Assembly: GCA_900548615.1 (NCBI GenBank)
Contig: URKW01000029.1
Coordinates: 1 to 20,319, forward strand
Direction: 5' to 3'
From: an uncultured Eubacteriales bacterium
Lineage (GTDB): Bacteria > Bacillota > Clostridia > Oscillospirales > Oscillospiraceae
Length of the DNA stretch: 20,319 nucleotides
Numbering within the stretch: the first letter of the stretch is position 1; each line of letters opens with the position of its first letter. The notes below the pieces were generated by a model that had not been told where the DNA came from, did not search any database, and saw nothing but the letters and a program-made list of their open reading frames with translations. Both the position numbers and the translations under genes were made by a program. Shown here piece by piece: positions 1 to 8,397 of the stretch.

Positions 1-75
1 GACGTTGAACGCGCCGATGGCGTAGCCGCCGTCATATGCCTTTGCAAACATTTCTTTAGAAGTTACCAGTGGCAT
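1..75 (-). CDS. fba: Class II fructose-1,6-bisphosphate aldolase, N-terminal fragment
   Basis: Only the first 25 codons lie in the window; the gene runs off the left edge. The reverse strand encodes MPLVTSKEMFAKAYDGGYAI followed by GAFNV, the characteristic N-terminus of class II (zinc-dependent) fructose-bisphosphate aldolases, where the Y-A-I-G-A-F-N segment forms the first barrel strand. The enzyme cleaves fructose-1,6-bisphosphate to DHAP and glyceraldehyde-3-phosphate in the cytoplasm. An in-frame ATG two codons upstream (at 81) is only 2 bases from the GGAG of the ribosome site, so the ATG at 75, about 8 bases away, is the better start. It is divergent from the phosphofructokinase gene, which makes its own substrate. 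The call rests on a short but distinctive segment. Confidence 0.85.
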   Translation of the reverse strand, partial: MPLVTSKEMFAKAYDGGYAIGAFNV

Positions 76-137
76 AATCATATCTCCTTCACAATAAAAT
101 TACAGCAAACATTGCACCTGTTGTTTGGAACATTCCT

Positions 138-165
138 ATTGTATCATATTTTTTTGGTTTTGCAA
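138..165 (-). promoter_or_regulatory. Predicted sigma-A promoter for the aldolase gene
   Basis: On the minus strand, TTGCAA (160-165) and TACAAT (138-143) are separated by 16 bases. Predicted transcription start is near 131, leaving a leader of about 55 nt that ends in a GAAGGAGATA ribosome site (81-90). The same TTGCAA/TACAAT pair occurs at the sortase promoter (5132-5160). Confidence 0.6.
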
Positions 166-172
166 GCACAAA

Positions 173-219
173 GTGTTTACAAGCGGTATTTTACATGGTA
201 AAATACCGCTTGTAAACAC
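173..219. promoter_or_regulatory. 47-bp perfect palindrome carrying two mirror-image promoters
   Basis: Arms of 22 bp (173-194 and 198-219) are exact reverse complements around a 3-base ATG centre. Within it, the plus strand reads TTTACA (176-181), 17 bases, TAAAAT (199-204), a good promoter for phosphofructokinase with a start near 211. By symmetry the minus strand carries the identical TTTACA (211-216) and TAAAAT (188-193), also 17 bases apart, pointing at the aldolase gene with a start near 181. The plus transcript would begin inside the right arm, so a full RNA hairpin would not form; this argues for a DNA-level operator or promoter rather than a terminator. No protein is identified as its binder. 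Confidence 0.7.
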
Positions 220-248
220 CTGATTCCACAATTTTGGAGGTAATTGAT

Positions 249-1487
249 ATGAATGAACTGCGTGGCGCCTGCATTATCGGCCAGTCGGGCGGCCCTACAT
301 CTGTGATCAACGCCAGCGCCTACGGCGTGATCGACACGGCGCTGAAGTCCGGCGCCATCACCCAGGTGCTGGGCGCAGAGCACGGCATCAAGGGCGTGTT
401 GAATGACCGCCTGTTTGACATGGGGCTGGAGGATCCCGAGGAGCTGCGGCTTTTGAAGTACACCCCCTCCTCTGCTCTCGGCTCCTGCCGCTACAAGATC
501 GCCGATCCCGAGCTGGACGACACCGATTACAAGCGCATTCTGGAGGTATTCAAAAAGCATAATGTCCGCTACTTCTTCTATAACGGCGGCAACGACTCCA
601 TGGATACCTGCAACAAGATCAACAACTACATGCAGTCCGTGGGCTATGACTGCCGTGTGATGGGCGTTCCCAAGACCATCGACAACGACCTGTTCGGCAC
701 CGACCACTGCCCCGGCTACGCTTCTGCTGCCAAGTATATCGCCACCTCCATGATGGAGGTCTATCAGGACGCCCACGTATATGATACCGGCATGATCGTG
801 GTCATGGAGATCATGGGCCGTCACGCCGGTTGGCTGACCGCCGCTTCTGCGCTGGCCGGACTGCACGGCGCAGGCCCCGACCTGATCTATCTGCCGGAGA
901 TCGACTTCAACATGCAGGACTTCATCAACGATGTGAAGCGCGTCTACGCCGAGAAGGGCAGCTGCATCGTGGCTGTGTCCGAGGGCATCCACTATGCCGA
1001 CGGCGACTTCGTGTCTGAGGCGAAGATTGCCGCCAACGACGGCTTCGGTCACGCCCAGCTGGGCGGTCTGGCCGCCATTCTGGCACAGGTGCTGAAGGAA
1101 GAGACCGGCGCCAAGGTGCGCGGTATCGAGCTGAACCTGCTGCAGCGCTGCGGCGCACATCTGGCCTCCGAGACGGATATCGAGGAGAGCTACATGGCCG
1201 GTAAGGTAGCCGTGGAGAACGCCGTTAACGGCATCAACGGCCGCATGATCGGCTTCGAGCGCGGCATCAAGGACGGCAAGTACGCCTGCCGCACCAAGCT
1301 GATCCCTCTGATGGAGGTCGCCAACGTGGAGAAGAAGATCCCCCGCGAGTGGATCAACGAGGCTGGCAATTATGTCAACCACCAGTTCATCGAGTACGCC
1401 CTGCCTCTGATTCAGGGTGAGCCTGATTTGCCCAAGCAGGAATCCCTCCCCCGCTTCGCCCGGTTGAAGAAGATTCTGGCAAAGTAA
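249..1487 (+). CDS. pfp: Pyrophosphate-type 6-phosphofructokinase
   Basis: This 412-residue cytoplasmic enzyme phosphorylates fructose-6-phosphate at C1, probably using PPi, and would be reversible. Visible motifs are G-Q-S-G-G-P near residues 11-16 (phosphate donor loop), GGNDS at 113-117, PKTIDND at 141-147 (substrate and catalytic Asp) and MGRH at 189-192. PPi enzymes typically have GGDDS and a Lys before TIDND, whereas ATP enzymes have GGDGS. Here the discriminating Asp (D116) and Lys (K142) are both of PPi type, while the preceding Asp is Asn (N115). The start is the ATG at 249, with TGGAGG 8 bases upstream; an upstream in-frame GTG at 234 overlaps that ribosome site and is rejected. It is divergent from the aldolase gene and preceded by the 173-219 palindrome. 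ATP versus PPi use is inferred from residues only. Confidence 0.88.
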   Translation: MNELRGACIIGQSGGPTSVINASAYGVIDTALKSGAITQVLGAEHGIKGVLNDRLFDMGLEDPEELRLLKYTPSSALGSCRYKIADPELDDTDYKRILEVFKKHNVRYFFYNGGNDSMDTCNKINNYMQSVGYDCRVMGVPKTIDNDLFGTDHCPGYASAAKYIATSMMEVYQDAHVYDTGMIVVMEIMGRHAGWLTAASALAGLHGAGPDLIYLPEIDFNMQDFINDVKRVYAEKGSCIVAVSEGIHYADGDFVSEAKIAANDGFGHAQLGGLAAILAQVLKEETGAKVRGIELNLLQRCGAHLASETDIEESYMAGKVAVENAVNGINGRMIGFERGIKDGKYACRTKLIPLMEVANVEKKIPREWINEAGNYVNHQFIEYALPLIQGEPDLPKQESLPRFARLKKILAK

Positions 1488-1506
1488 AAAACCTCCTCAC
1501 CACAGG

Positions 1507-1539
1507 AAACGCCTCAGGCATCAGCCTGAGGCGTTTTGT
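1507..1539. terminator. Bidirectional terminator between pfp and coaX
   Basis: A 13-bp stem, AAACGCCTCAGGC (1507-1519) with GCCTGAGGCGTTT (1524-1536), encloses a 4-base loop and is followed by TTTTG on the plus strand. It lies between two genes that converge on it and ends right at the coaX stop codon, so it probably serves both. Confidence 0.85.
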
Positions 1540-2309
1540 CATCTGTTTTTATGATAGATAGCCCACAGGCCCTCCATCAGCAAATATTTGTCGTACACCA
1601 CCTTATTGCGGCAGTAACGGACGATCACCGGCGCGTTGCTGCCGGTGGCCACAATGGATGGCGTCTCGTCGGGGATCGTCTCCCGAATGCGGTCGATAAT
1701 GCCGTCCAGCATACCGGCCGTGCCATAAACGATGCCGTTGCGCATGCAATCCTCGGTGTTTTTGCCGATGAGGTTCTTGGGATATTGCAGCGAGATATCG
1801 GACAGCTGCGCCGCGTGGTCTGACAGCGCGTCCAGCGACAGCCGCACGCCGGGGAACATCAAACCTCCCTCGTATGCATGCTTTGCGGAAATGTAGGAGA
1901 TCGTCGTGGCCGTCCCCATGTCGATGACAATGATGGGAGCCGGATACTTTTCCAGCGCCGCCACAGCGTCCGCCACCAGATCGGCGCCCAGCTGGTTGTG
2001 GATCTCCATGCGGATATTCAGCCCGGTACGGACGCCCGGCCCCACGATCATGGGCGGCTTGCCCAACAGGCGGGTCAGGGCCTTTTCCATCATGAAGTTG
2101 ATGGGCGGCACCACACTGGAGAAAATAGCGCCTGATACATCCTTCAAATCAAAGCCGTACAGCGAAAAAATATTCATCAGGTCGATACTGATCTGATCCG
2201 CCGTTTTCCGGCTGTCCGTGTCGATGGACGCCAGAAAATGCAGCGTTTTTTCACGGCTGAATAGACTAACGGAGATATTGGAATTGCCAATATCGATAGC
2301 CAGCAGCAT
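1539..2309 (-). CDS. coaX: Type III pantothenate kinase
   Basis: The 256-residue protein phosphorylates pantothenate, the first step of coenzyme A synthesis, in the cytoplasm. Family landmarks are DIGNSN at residues 6-11 (ATP phosphate loop of the actin-like ASKHA fold), SSVVP at 64-68, GPGVRTG at 90-96, GADLVADAVAA at 108-118 (catalytic Asp region) and DMGTATT at 130-136. The length matches the family. The start ATG has AGGAGG 8 bases upstream on the minus strand. Type III enzymes resist feedback by CoA and need a monovalent cation; this is family knowledge, not visible here. It is a single-gene unit with its own promoter and a terminator shared with pfp. Confidence 0.95.
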   Translation of the reverse strand: MLLAIDIGNSNISVSLFSREKTLHFLASIDTDSRKTADQISIDLMNIFSLYGFDLKDVSGAIFSSVVPPINFMMEKALTRLLGKPPMIVGPGVRTGLNIRMEIHNQLGADLVADAVAALEKYPAPIIVIDMGTATTISYISAKHAYEGGLMFPGVRLSLDALSDHAAQLSDISLQYPKNLIGKNTEDCMRNGIVYGTAGMLDGIIDRIRETIPDETPSIVATGSNAPVIVRYCRNKVVYDKYLLMEGLWAIYHKNR

Positions 2310-2347
2310 AGCGCTCCCCTCCTGCGATGTGTTCTGTTGTTTTTCTT

Positions 2348-2377
2348 ATCATAGCACGTTTTGCCGTCCTCCGTCAA
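2348..2377 (-). promoter_or_regulatory. Predicted promoter of coaX
   Basis: The minus strand reads TTGACG (2372-2377), an 18-base spacer and TATGAT (2348-2353). The predicted start is near 2341, about 32 bases before the ATG. Confidence 0.6.
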
Positions 2378-2535
2378 GCCTGCCCCGACTCGTAAAAGCG
2401 GGTCATTTTTTTGCGCGAAGCCGCAAAATATCAACAAAGCTTGACGTTGATTTGAGCTTCCGTTGTCAATTTGCTTTTAGAATATAGAAAAACGTGGAAT
2501 ACTGGAAAAACTATATCTCAAAAGGAGGAAGACTC

Positions 2536-3054
2536 GTGACCTCATTCCTGCACTGTGCGCTCTATCTGGCCGCTACCGGGATCGGTGCGTTCTTTCTGGG
2601 GCGGCTGCTGCCGAAAACGTGGTTCCGCGGCGACGCTTTCCCCTATCGCTGCTATCCGTCCGAGCAGAAGCTTTTCCGGGTGCTTCATATCAAGGATTGG
2701 CAGAGCCGCGTCCCGGACATGAGCCGTATCCTCCCCGGCCTGATGCCTGCCAAAAAACTGACGGCGGAGACGTTCTCCGACCTGCCCCGGATGATTCAGG
2801 AGACCTGCGTGGCGGAAATGATCCACGTGCTGCTGTCGCTGACCGGACTGGGGTGTCTGGTCATTTGGCCGGGGATCGGCGGCGTCCTTGTGACTGCCGT
2901 TTATATTCTGTTGGGCAACCTGCCCTTTATTCTCATTCAGCGGTACAACCGTCCGCGTCTGCAAAGGCTTTTGACTTTACAGTGCAGAAAACAGGAAAGG
3001 AAATGCCAAGATGCACACACTGATACTAAGCTGCAATACCGGCGAGGGGCATAA
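2536..3054 (+). CDS. CrtO-like (glycosyl-4,4'-diaponeurosporenoate) acyltransferase family membrane protein
   Basis: This 172-residue protein has a hydrophobic N-terminal segment (about 4-25) and two further hydrophobic stretches (about 97-133). Conserved blocks recalled from the CrtO acyltransferase family are G-R-L-L-P-K-x-W-F (22-30), PDMSR (60-64), ETCVAE with a following His (89-97), GNLPF (127-131) and QRYNRPRL (135-142). In staphylococci CrtO attaches a fatty acid to a glycosylated carotenoid acid, the last step of staphyloxanthin synthesis. No carotenoid genes are nearby, so here the acceptor is more likely a glycolipid made by the next gene; that is inference. The start is GTG 2536, with AAAGGAGG 7 bases upstream; an in-frame GTG at 2494 lacks a ribosome site. 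The last 44 bases overlap the downstream gene, implying translational coupling. Confidence 0.75.
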   Translation: MTSFLHCALYLAATGIGAFFLGRLLPKTWFRGDAFPYRCYPSEQKLFRVLHIKDWQSRVPDMSRILPGLMPAKKLTAETFSDLPRMIQETCVAEMIHVLLSLTGLGCLVIWPGIGGVLVTAVYILLGNLPFILIQRYNRPRLQRLLTLQCRKQERKCQDAHTDTKLQYRRGA

Positions 3055-4153
3055 TTCCTGCGCCAAGGCGATCCAGGCCGAATACGCCGCCCACGGCGAG
3101 TCCTGCGAGATCGTTGACGCGCTGCAATTCATCTCCAAGCGGGCGTCGCGCTTTATCTGCGACTGGCACACCCGCATTTACCGGCACGCGCCGAAGCTGT
3201 ATCGGGCAGGCTACCGCAGCGTGGAAAACCGAACCTCCGTCTTTCGGGAGGGCACTACTGTCTATCGCTATCTGACCTCCGGCGCGGAGCGGCTCTATCA
3301 ATTCATCTGCCGCGGCGGCTATGACAACATTATCTGCGTCCATGTGTTCCCCGCGCTGGCGCTGACTGCCATGCTGGAACGGCATCCTCTCCCCCTCCGC
3401 ACCTGCTTCGTAGCGACCGACTACACGTGCAGTCCCAGCGTGGAGGATTCTGATCTGGACTACTATTTTATTCCCGACGCTTCTTTGGTGGAGGAATTTG
3501 TCCGATGCGGTGTTCCCCACGAAAAGCTGGTGGCCAGCGGGCTGCCCGTCCGGCCGGAATTCTATCGGACGGCAGACAAAGCGGCAGAAAAGGTAGCCTT
3601 GAACATTCCCACCGACCATCAGCATCTGCTGATGATGTGCGGCAGTATCGGCTGCGGCCCGATCCGTGAACTGACGGAGGAGCTTTCCCTCCGCCTTGCC
3701 CCGCAGCAGGAGCTTACCGTGGTGTGCGGCGGCAATGAGGAGTTATATACCAAGCTGCAGAAGCGGTTTGGGGACGATCGCCGCATGCATATTCACGGCA
3801 TGGTGGACAATGTTCCCCAGCTGATGCACAGCGCAGACCTGTTCATCACCAAGCCCGGCGGTCTGAGCACCACCGAGGCCGCGGCCTGTGGTCTGCCCAT
3901 GGTGCTGATGGATACAGTAGCGGGCTGTGAAGGGCACAATCTGACTTTCTTCCTCCAACGCGGCGGCGCTGTGACCGCCGATACGCCGCGTCTGCTGGCT
4001 GACACCGCCATGGCGCTGCTGGCTGACCCGGAACGCCTGTGGGCGATGTCCGACGCATTGCGTCCCGCAGAAGCCCAAACTCCTGCGGAGCAGATCTACG
4101 ATTGTTTGTGCCGCCCGCAAACGCGCCTGGACACGGCGCAGCGCTACGCTTAA
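3011..4153 (+). CDS. MGDG-synthase/UgtP-like processive glycolipid glycosyltransferase
   Basis: This 380-residue GT-B-fold enzyme (GT28 family) probably transfers a sugar from UDP-sugar to diacylglycerol or a related lipid at the inner membrane face. The N-terminus carries the MGDG_synth signature S-C-N-T-G-E-G-H-N (7-15), where the GEGHN loop binds the lipid acceptor. The C-terminal half has the nucleotide-sugar signature: a C-G-G-N turn, H-G-M-V-D-N-V-P-Q-L-M, S-A-D-L-F-I-T-K-P-G-G-L-S-T-T-E-A and A-A-C-G-L-P-M-V-L. Length fits the family (about 370-400). The ATG start lies inside the 3' end of the CrtO-like gene, with GGAAAGGAAA about 9 bases upstream. The two genes form an isolated operon closed by a strong terminator. 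Sugar specificity and lipid acceptor cannot be read from sequence. Confidence 0.85.
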   Translation: MHTLILSCNTGEGHNSCAKAIQAEYAAHGESCEIVDALQFISKRASRFICDWHTRIYRHAPKLYRAGYRSVENRTSVFREGTTVYRYLTSGAERLYQFICRGGYDNIICVHVFPALALTAMLERHPLPLRTCFVATDYTCSPSVEDSDLDYYFIPDASLVEEFVRCGVPHEKLVASGLPVRPEFYRTADKAAEKVALNIPTDHQHLLMMCGSIGCGPIRELTEELSLRLAPQQELTVVCGGNEELYTKLQKRFGDDRRMHIHGMVDNVPQLMHSADLFITKPGGLSTTEAAACGLPMVLMDTVAGCEGHNLTFFLQRGGAVTADTPRLLADTAMALLADPERLWAMSDALRPAEAQTPAEQIYDCLCRPQTRLDTAQRYA

Positions 4154-4184
4154 CGCTATCCCATTCTCTCTCGTATCCCCCAGC

Positions 4185-4230
4185 AACCAAGAAACGCCTG
4201 CGCATTACGCGCAGGCGTTTCTTGGTTATT
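4185..4230. terminator. Bidirectional terminator between the glycosyltransferase and sortase genes
   Basis: A perfect 19-bp stem (4185-4203 with 4209-4227) has a 5-base ATTAC loop. Arms begin with AACC and end with GGTT, and the core is GAAACGCCTGCGC paired with its complement. Flanking genes converge on it and end 32 bases (left) and 11 bases (right) away. Confidence 0.9.
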
Positions 4231-4237
4231 AGTTTCG

Positions 4238-5104
4238 TTAATCAACAGGGTTCAGTGCGCCGATGACCACGTAACGGGCGTCGTTATACTCATAAGAGCA
4301 GGTAGACAGCGTCACGGTTTTTCCGGTAGGCGTGCCGATGTTGGACTTAAAGTCAGACTTGGCGGCCATGGCCTGCAGCTGCTCCTGCGTCAGCGCCGTG
4401 CTGTAGATCTCGTCATCATGATCGCAGACAAAGCCGGCATACAGATCCAGACGGTAATTCTGCGTAGGCGTATAGATATACATATACGGATGGGCGGAAT
4501 AGTAATTCTTATCCGTATGATAGTTACGCAGACCAGCAAACATCATACCGGTCTTCATGTTATGACCGTAAATGATGGTGTTGTTATCAGAGAAGGAACC
4601 GCTGTTCAGCTGTTCCACGAAGATACTGCCGTTGTTGTTAGTGTTGCCCTTCAGGTCATGGGTCAGATAGTATTCGTTTCCCTTGCCATACTGGATAGGT
4701 TGCTGGATCATGGTGTCGGCGCTGTAGATATAGCCTACCACATCGGGATAGTCTGCGCACAGATTGCCAAAATCGACATCGATGGTCTCGGGATCCGGAT
4801 CCTTGGTCGGCGTATCGGTCTTATCTCTATCGGTATTGTCGTTCGAGTCACTGTTGCCAGGCGTTACGTAATTATTATTGATCTCATCTTGAGCATTACT
4901 TGCATCGGCCTGCTGCTTGAAGTAACTGATGATCTTCACAGCGGAAAACACCAGCACGCCCAGCAGGATCACAAGGATCACATAGTACAGCGCACGGCTC
5001 TGCTTTCTTTTTCTTCTCCGGCGGCGTCCGCCAGTGGGCTGACCAACACTGCGCTGTCCCCCGCTGACACGCTTGCCGCCTTCGGGATAAGTATTATTAT
5101 TCAT
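4238..5104 (-). CDS. srtB: Class B sortase (SrtB)
   Basis: This 288-residue membrane-anchored transpeptidase has an Arg/Lys-rich cytoplasmic N-terminus (27-37), one transmembrane helix (about 40-61) and an Asp/Asn/Thr-rich linker (about 70-110). The sortase barrel follows. Catalytic residues are readable: His181 in YGHNM, Cys269 in TLSTCSYE and Arg277 in DARYVV. The TLSTCSYE-x-N-D-A-R-Y form is typical of class B, which in clostridia anchors surface proteins to peptidoglycan. The start ATG at 5104 has AAGGAGG 8 bases upstream; the TTG immediately before it is not needed. No protein with a C-terminal sorting signal is visible in the window, so its substrates lie elsewhere. It has its own promoter (5132-5160). 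Confidence 0.92.
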   Translation of the reverse strand: MNNNTYPEGGKRVSGGQRSVGQPTGGRRRRRKRKQSRALYYVILVILLGVLVFSAVKIISYFKQQADASNAQDEINNNYVTPGNSDSNDNTDRDKTDTPTKDPDPETIDVDFGNLCADYPDVVGYIYSADTMIQQPIQYGKGNEYYLTHDLKGNTNNNGSIFVEQLNSGSFSDNNTIIYGHNMKTGMMFAGLRNYHTDKNYYSAHPYMYIYTPTQNYRLDLYAGFVCDHDDEIYSTALTQEQLQAMAAKSDFKSNIGTPTGKTVTLSTCSYEYNDARYVVIGALNPVD

Positions 5105-5131
5105 CAAACAAGCCTCCTTGTCGTCTTTGGT

Positions 5132-5160
5132 ATTGTAACAGATTTCGTCCCGCTTTGCAA
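5132..5160 (-). promoter_or_regulatory. Predicted promoter of the sortase gene
   Basis: The minus strand reads TTGCAA (5155-5160), a 17-base spacer and TACAAT (5132-5137). The predicted start is near 5125 and the leader about 20 nt, just enough to include the AAGGAGG site. Confidence 0.75.
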
Positions 5161-5179
5161 GCTATATCGGAAATTTCCC

Positions 5180-5208
5180 TTTACTTAACAGCACAAATAG
5201 GATAGAAT
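5180..5208 (+). promoter_or_regulatory. Predicted promoter of the PLP lyase gene
   Basis: TTTACT (5180-5185), a 17-base spacer and TAGAAT (5203-5208) give a predicted start near 5215. The -35 box is only 20 bases from that of the divergent sortase promoter, so the two are nearly back to back. Confidence 0.65.
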
Positions 5209-5244
5209 ACTGTCAGGAAAACTTTTGAAAAAGGAGCATCCATC

Positions 5245-6285
5245 ATGATCTATTTCAACAGTGATTATCTTGAGGGCGCACACAGCGCGATCATGGCGCG
5301 GCTGGCCGAGACCAATATGATGCAGACCATCGGCTACAGCGAGGACGAGATCTGCGCGTCTGCCCGTGAGAAGATCAAGGCCGCGTGTCAGGCCCCTGAC
5401 GCCGACGTGCATTTTCTGGTAGGCGGCACCCAGACCAACACCACGGTCATCGCCTCGATCCTGCGGCCCTGGCAGGGCGTACTGTCCGCCGTCAGCGGTC
5501 ACATCAACTGCCACGAGACCGGCGCGATCGAATCCACCGGCCACAAGGTCATTACCCTGCCTACCGACGACGGAAAGATCACCGCCCAGCAGATCGCGGA
5601 CTATGTAGAGTGGCATAAAAACGACGAATCCACCGAGCATATCGTGCAGCCCGGCATGGTGTACATCTCTCAGCCTACGGAGACCGGCATGCTGTACAGC
5701 AAGGCCGAGCTGACCGCCGTTTATGATATCTGCCGCGCCTACGGCCTGCCGCTGTTCATCGACGGTGCACGTCTGGGCTACGGTCTGGTGTGCGACAGCA
5801 ACGACGTGACGCTGCCGGAGCTGGCCCGCCTGTGCGATGTGTTTTACATCGGCGGCACCAAGGTAGGCGCGCTGTTCGGCGAGGCGGTGGTCATTATGAA
5901 CCCGGCGCTGAAGAAGGACTTCCGTTTCATGATGAAGCAGCGGGGCGGTATGCTGGCAAAGGGCCGTCTGCTGGGCATCCAGTTCGACACGCTGTTCACC
6001 GACGATCTCTACTTCAAGATCGCCCGCAACGCCATTGACAAGGCTTTCCAGATTCGGGATATCTTTGTCTCCAACGGCTATCCCCTGCTGTTTGACTCCC
6101 CCACCAACCAGCAGTATCCCATCATCCCTGATGATGAGCTGGCTATTCTGGGCAAGGAGTTCGGCTATGAGTACTGGACGCGGGTGGACGCCACCCATTC
6201 CGGCGTTCGCTTCTGCGGAAGCTGGGCCACCACGCAGGAGAATGTGGACGCGCTGCGCGCCGCAGTGAACGCGCTGAAAAAGTAA
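5245..6285 (+). CDS. Threonine-aldolase-like PLP-dependent beta-eliminating lyase
   Basis: This 346-residue cytoplasmic enzyme belongs to the fold-type I PLP family (Beta_elim_lyase) that includes low-specificity L-threonine aldolases, which split threonine to glycine and acetaldehyde. Landmarks are GGTQTN at 60-65 (PLP phosphate loop), a stacking His in S-G-H-I-N-C-H-E-T-G-A (84-94), F-I-D-G-A-R-L at 171-177 with the pyridine-binding Asp173, and G-G-T-K-V-G-A at 203-209 with the presumed Schiff-base Lys206. Classical aldolases carry S-x-S-K-G at that point; the GGTK form marks a separate subgroup whose substrate is less certain. The start has AAAGGAG 8 bases upstream. It is a single-gene unit with its own promoter and terminator. 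Confidence 0.82.
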   Translation: MIYFNSDYLEGAHSAIMARLAETNMMQTIGYSEDEICASAREKIKAACQAPDADVHFLVGGTQTNTTVIASILRPWQGVLSAVSGHINCHETGAIESTGHKVITLPTDDGKITAQQIADYVEWHKNDESTEHIVQPGMVYISQPTETGMLYSKAELTAVYDICRAYGLPLFIDGARLGYGLVCDSNDVTLPELARLCDVFYIGGTKVGALFGEAVVIMNPALKKDFRFMMKQRGGMLAKGRLLGIQFDTLFTDDLYFKIARNAIDKAFQIRDIFVSNGYPLLFDSPTNQQYPIIPDDELAILGKEFGYEYWTRVDATHSGVRFCGSWATTQENVDALRAAVNALKK

Positions 6286-6320
6286 CCCGTAAAAATCGAC
6301 CTAGTATATAGACGCAGAGA

Positions 6321-6356
6321 TCCCGCCAAATGTTTCACCATTTGGCGGGATTTTTT
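6321..6356 (+). terminator. Rho-independent terminator of the PLP lyase gene
   Basis: A 12-bp stem, TCCCGCCAAATG (6321-6332) with CATTTGGCGGGA (6339-6350), has a 6-base loop and is followed by TTTTTTC. It abuts the stop codon of the converging small gene, which lacks a T-run on its own strand. Confidence 0.88.
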
Positions 6357-6664
6357 CAAATTTTTCGCACGGAAATATCCTTGACCTGCACATTCACGCC
6401 GTTCTTCTTGGCCAGTTCCGCCGCTTTTTCCATCAGAAAGCCCTGATTCCTGGCAACAAGCTCGGCGGCCAGCTGATCCCGCTGGTCCTGGGTCTTTCCC
6501 GCCAGATACTTATTGTAGATCAGCTTTTTCAGTCCGCCGACGCTGCAGGCCAGCCTGCCCATCAGGCCGCCCTTTTGGGCCAGCTTTTCCGCCGCCAGAG
6601 GAGCCGCCAGCTCCACAACGCCGTCATAATCCAAATCGGAGATCAGAATTTTTATTTCCAGCAT
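6356..6664 (-). CDS. Small conserved-looking protein of unknown function
   Basis: I do not recognise this 102-residue protein. It starts with a hydrophobic beta-strand-like segment (LEIKILISDL), continues with alternating helices rich in Ala, Leu, Lys and Glu, and ends in another strand-like segment (NGVNVQVKDISVRKI). There is no signal peptide or membrane helix. It has a short Gly/Leu/Lys-rich middle (about 31-48) and a Q-D-Q-R-D-Q run near 59-64. The ATG has AAAGGAAA about 9 bases upstream, and codon use matches the neighbours, so it looks genuinely coded. It lies 87 bases downstream of pckA on the same strand, beyond a strong hairpin, so it may be expressed by readthrough or from a weak promoter. 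Confidence 0.65.
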   Translation of the reverse strand: MLEIKILISDLDYDGVVELAAPLAAEKLAQKGGLMGRLACSVGGLKKLIYNKYLAGKTQDQRDQLAAELVARNQGFLMEKAAELAKKNGVNVQVKDISVRKI

Positions 6665-6697
6665 AAACGATTTCCTTTTCTGTCAATAATTTACAGG

Positions 6698-6729
6698 AAA
6701 AATGCCGGAAGTGACCTTCCGGCATTTTT
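6698..6729. terminator. Terminator after pckA
   Basis: A 14-bp stem, AAAAATGCCGGAAG (6698-6711) with CTTCCGGCATTTTT (6716-6729), has a TGAC/GTCA loop. The T-run is present in both directions. It separates pckA from the small unknown gene on the same strand. Confidence 0.88.
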
Positions 6730-6751
6730 GATTGCATATTTTCCGGTCAGT

Positions 6752-8350
<1,599 letters not shown>

Positions 8351-8397
8351 GTTCTTTACTCCTTTACATTTATTGTTAATTTGTAATTGTCTGGAAT

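Noticed and set aside
173..219. Palindrome as a rho-independent terminator or a CcpA or Rex site
   Set aside because: No gene ends into it and no T-run follows. The sequence does not match cre or Rex consensus convincingly.
177..1382. 401-residue open frame antisense to the phosphofructokinase gene
   Set aside because: It has low-complexity His/Val/Gly-rich content typical of the reverse of a GC-rich gene. The sense strand has clear PFK motifs.
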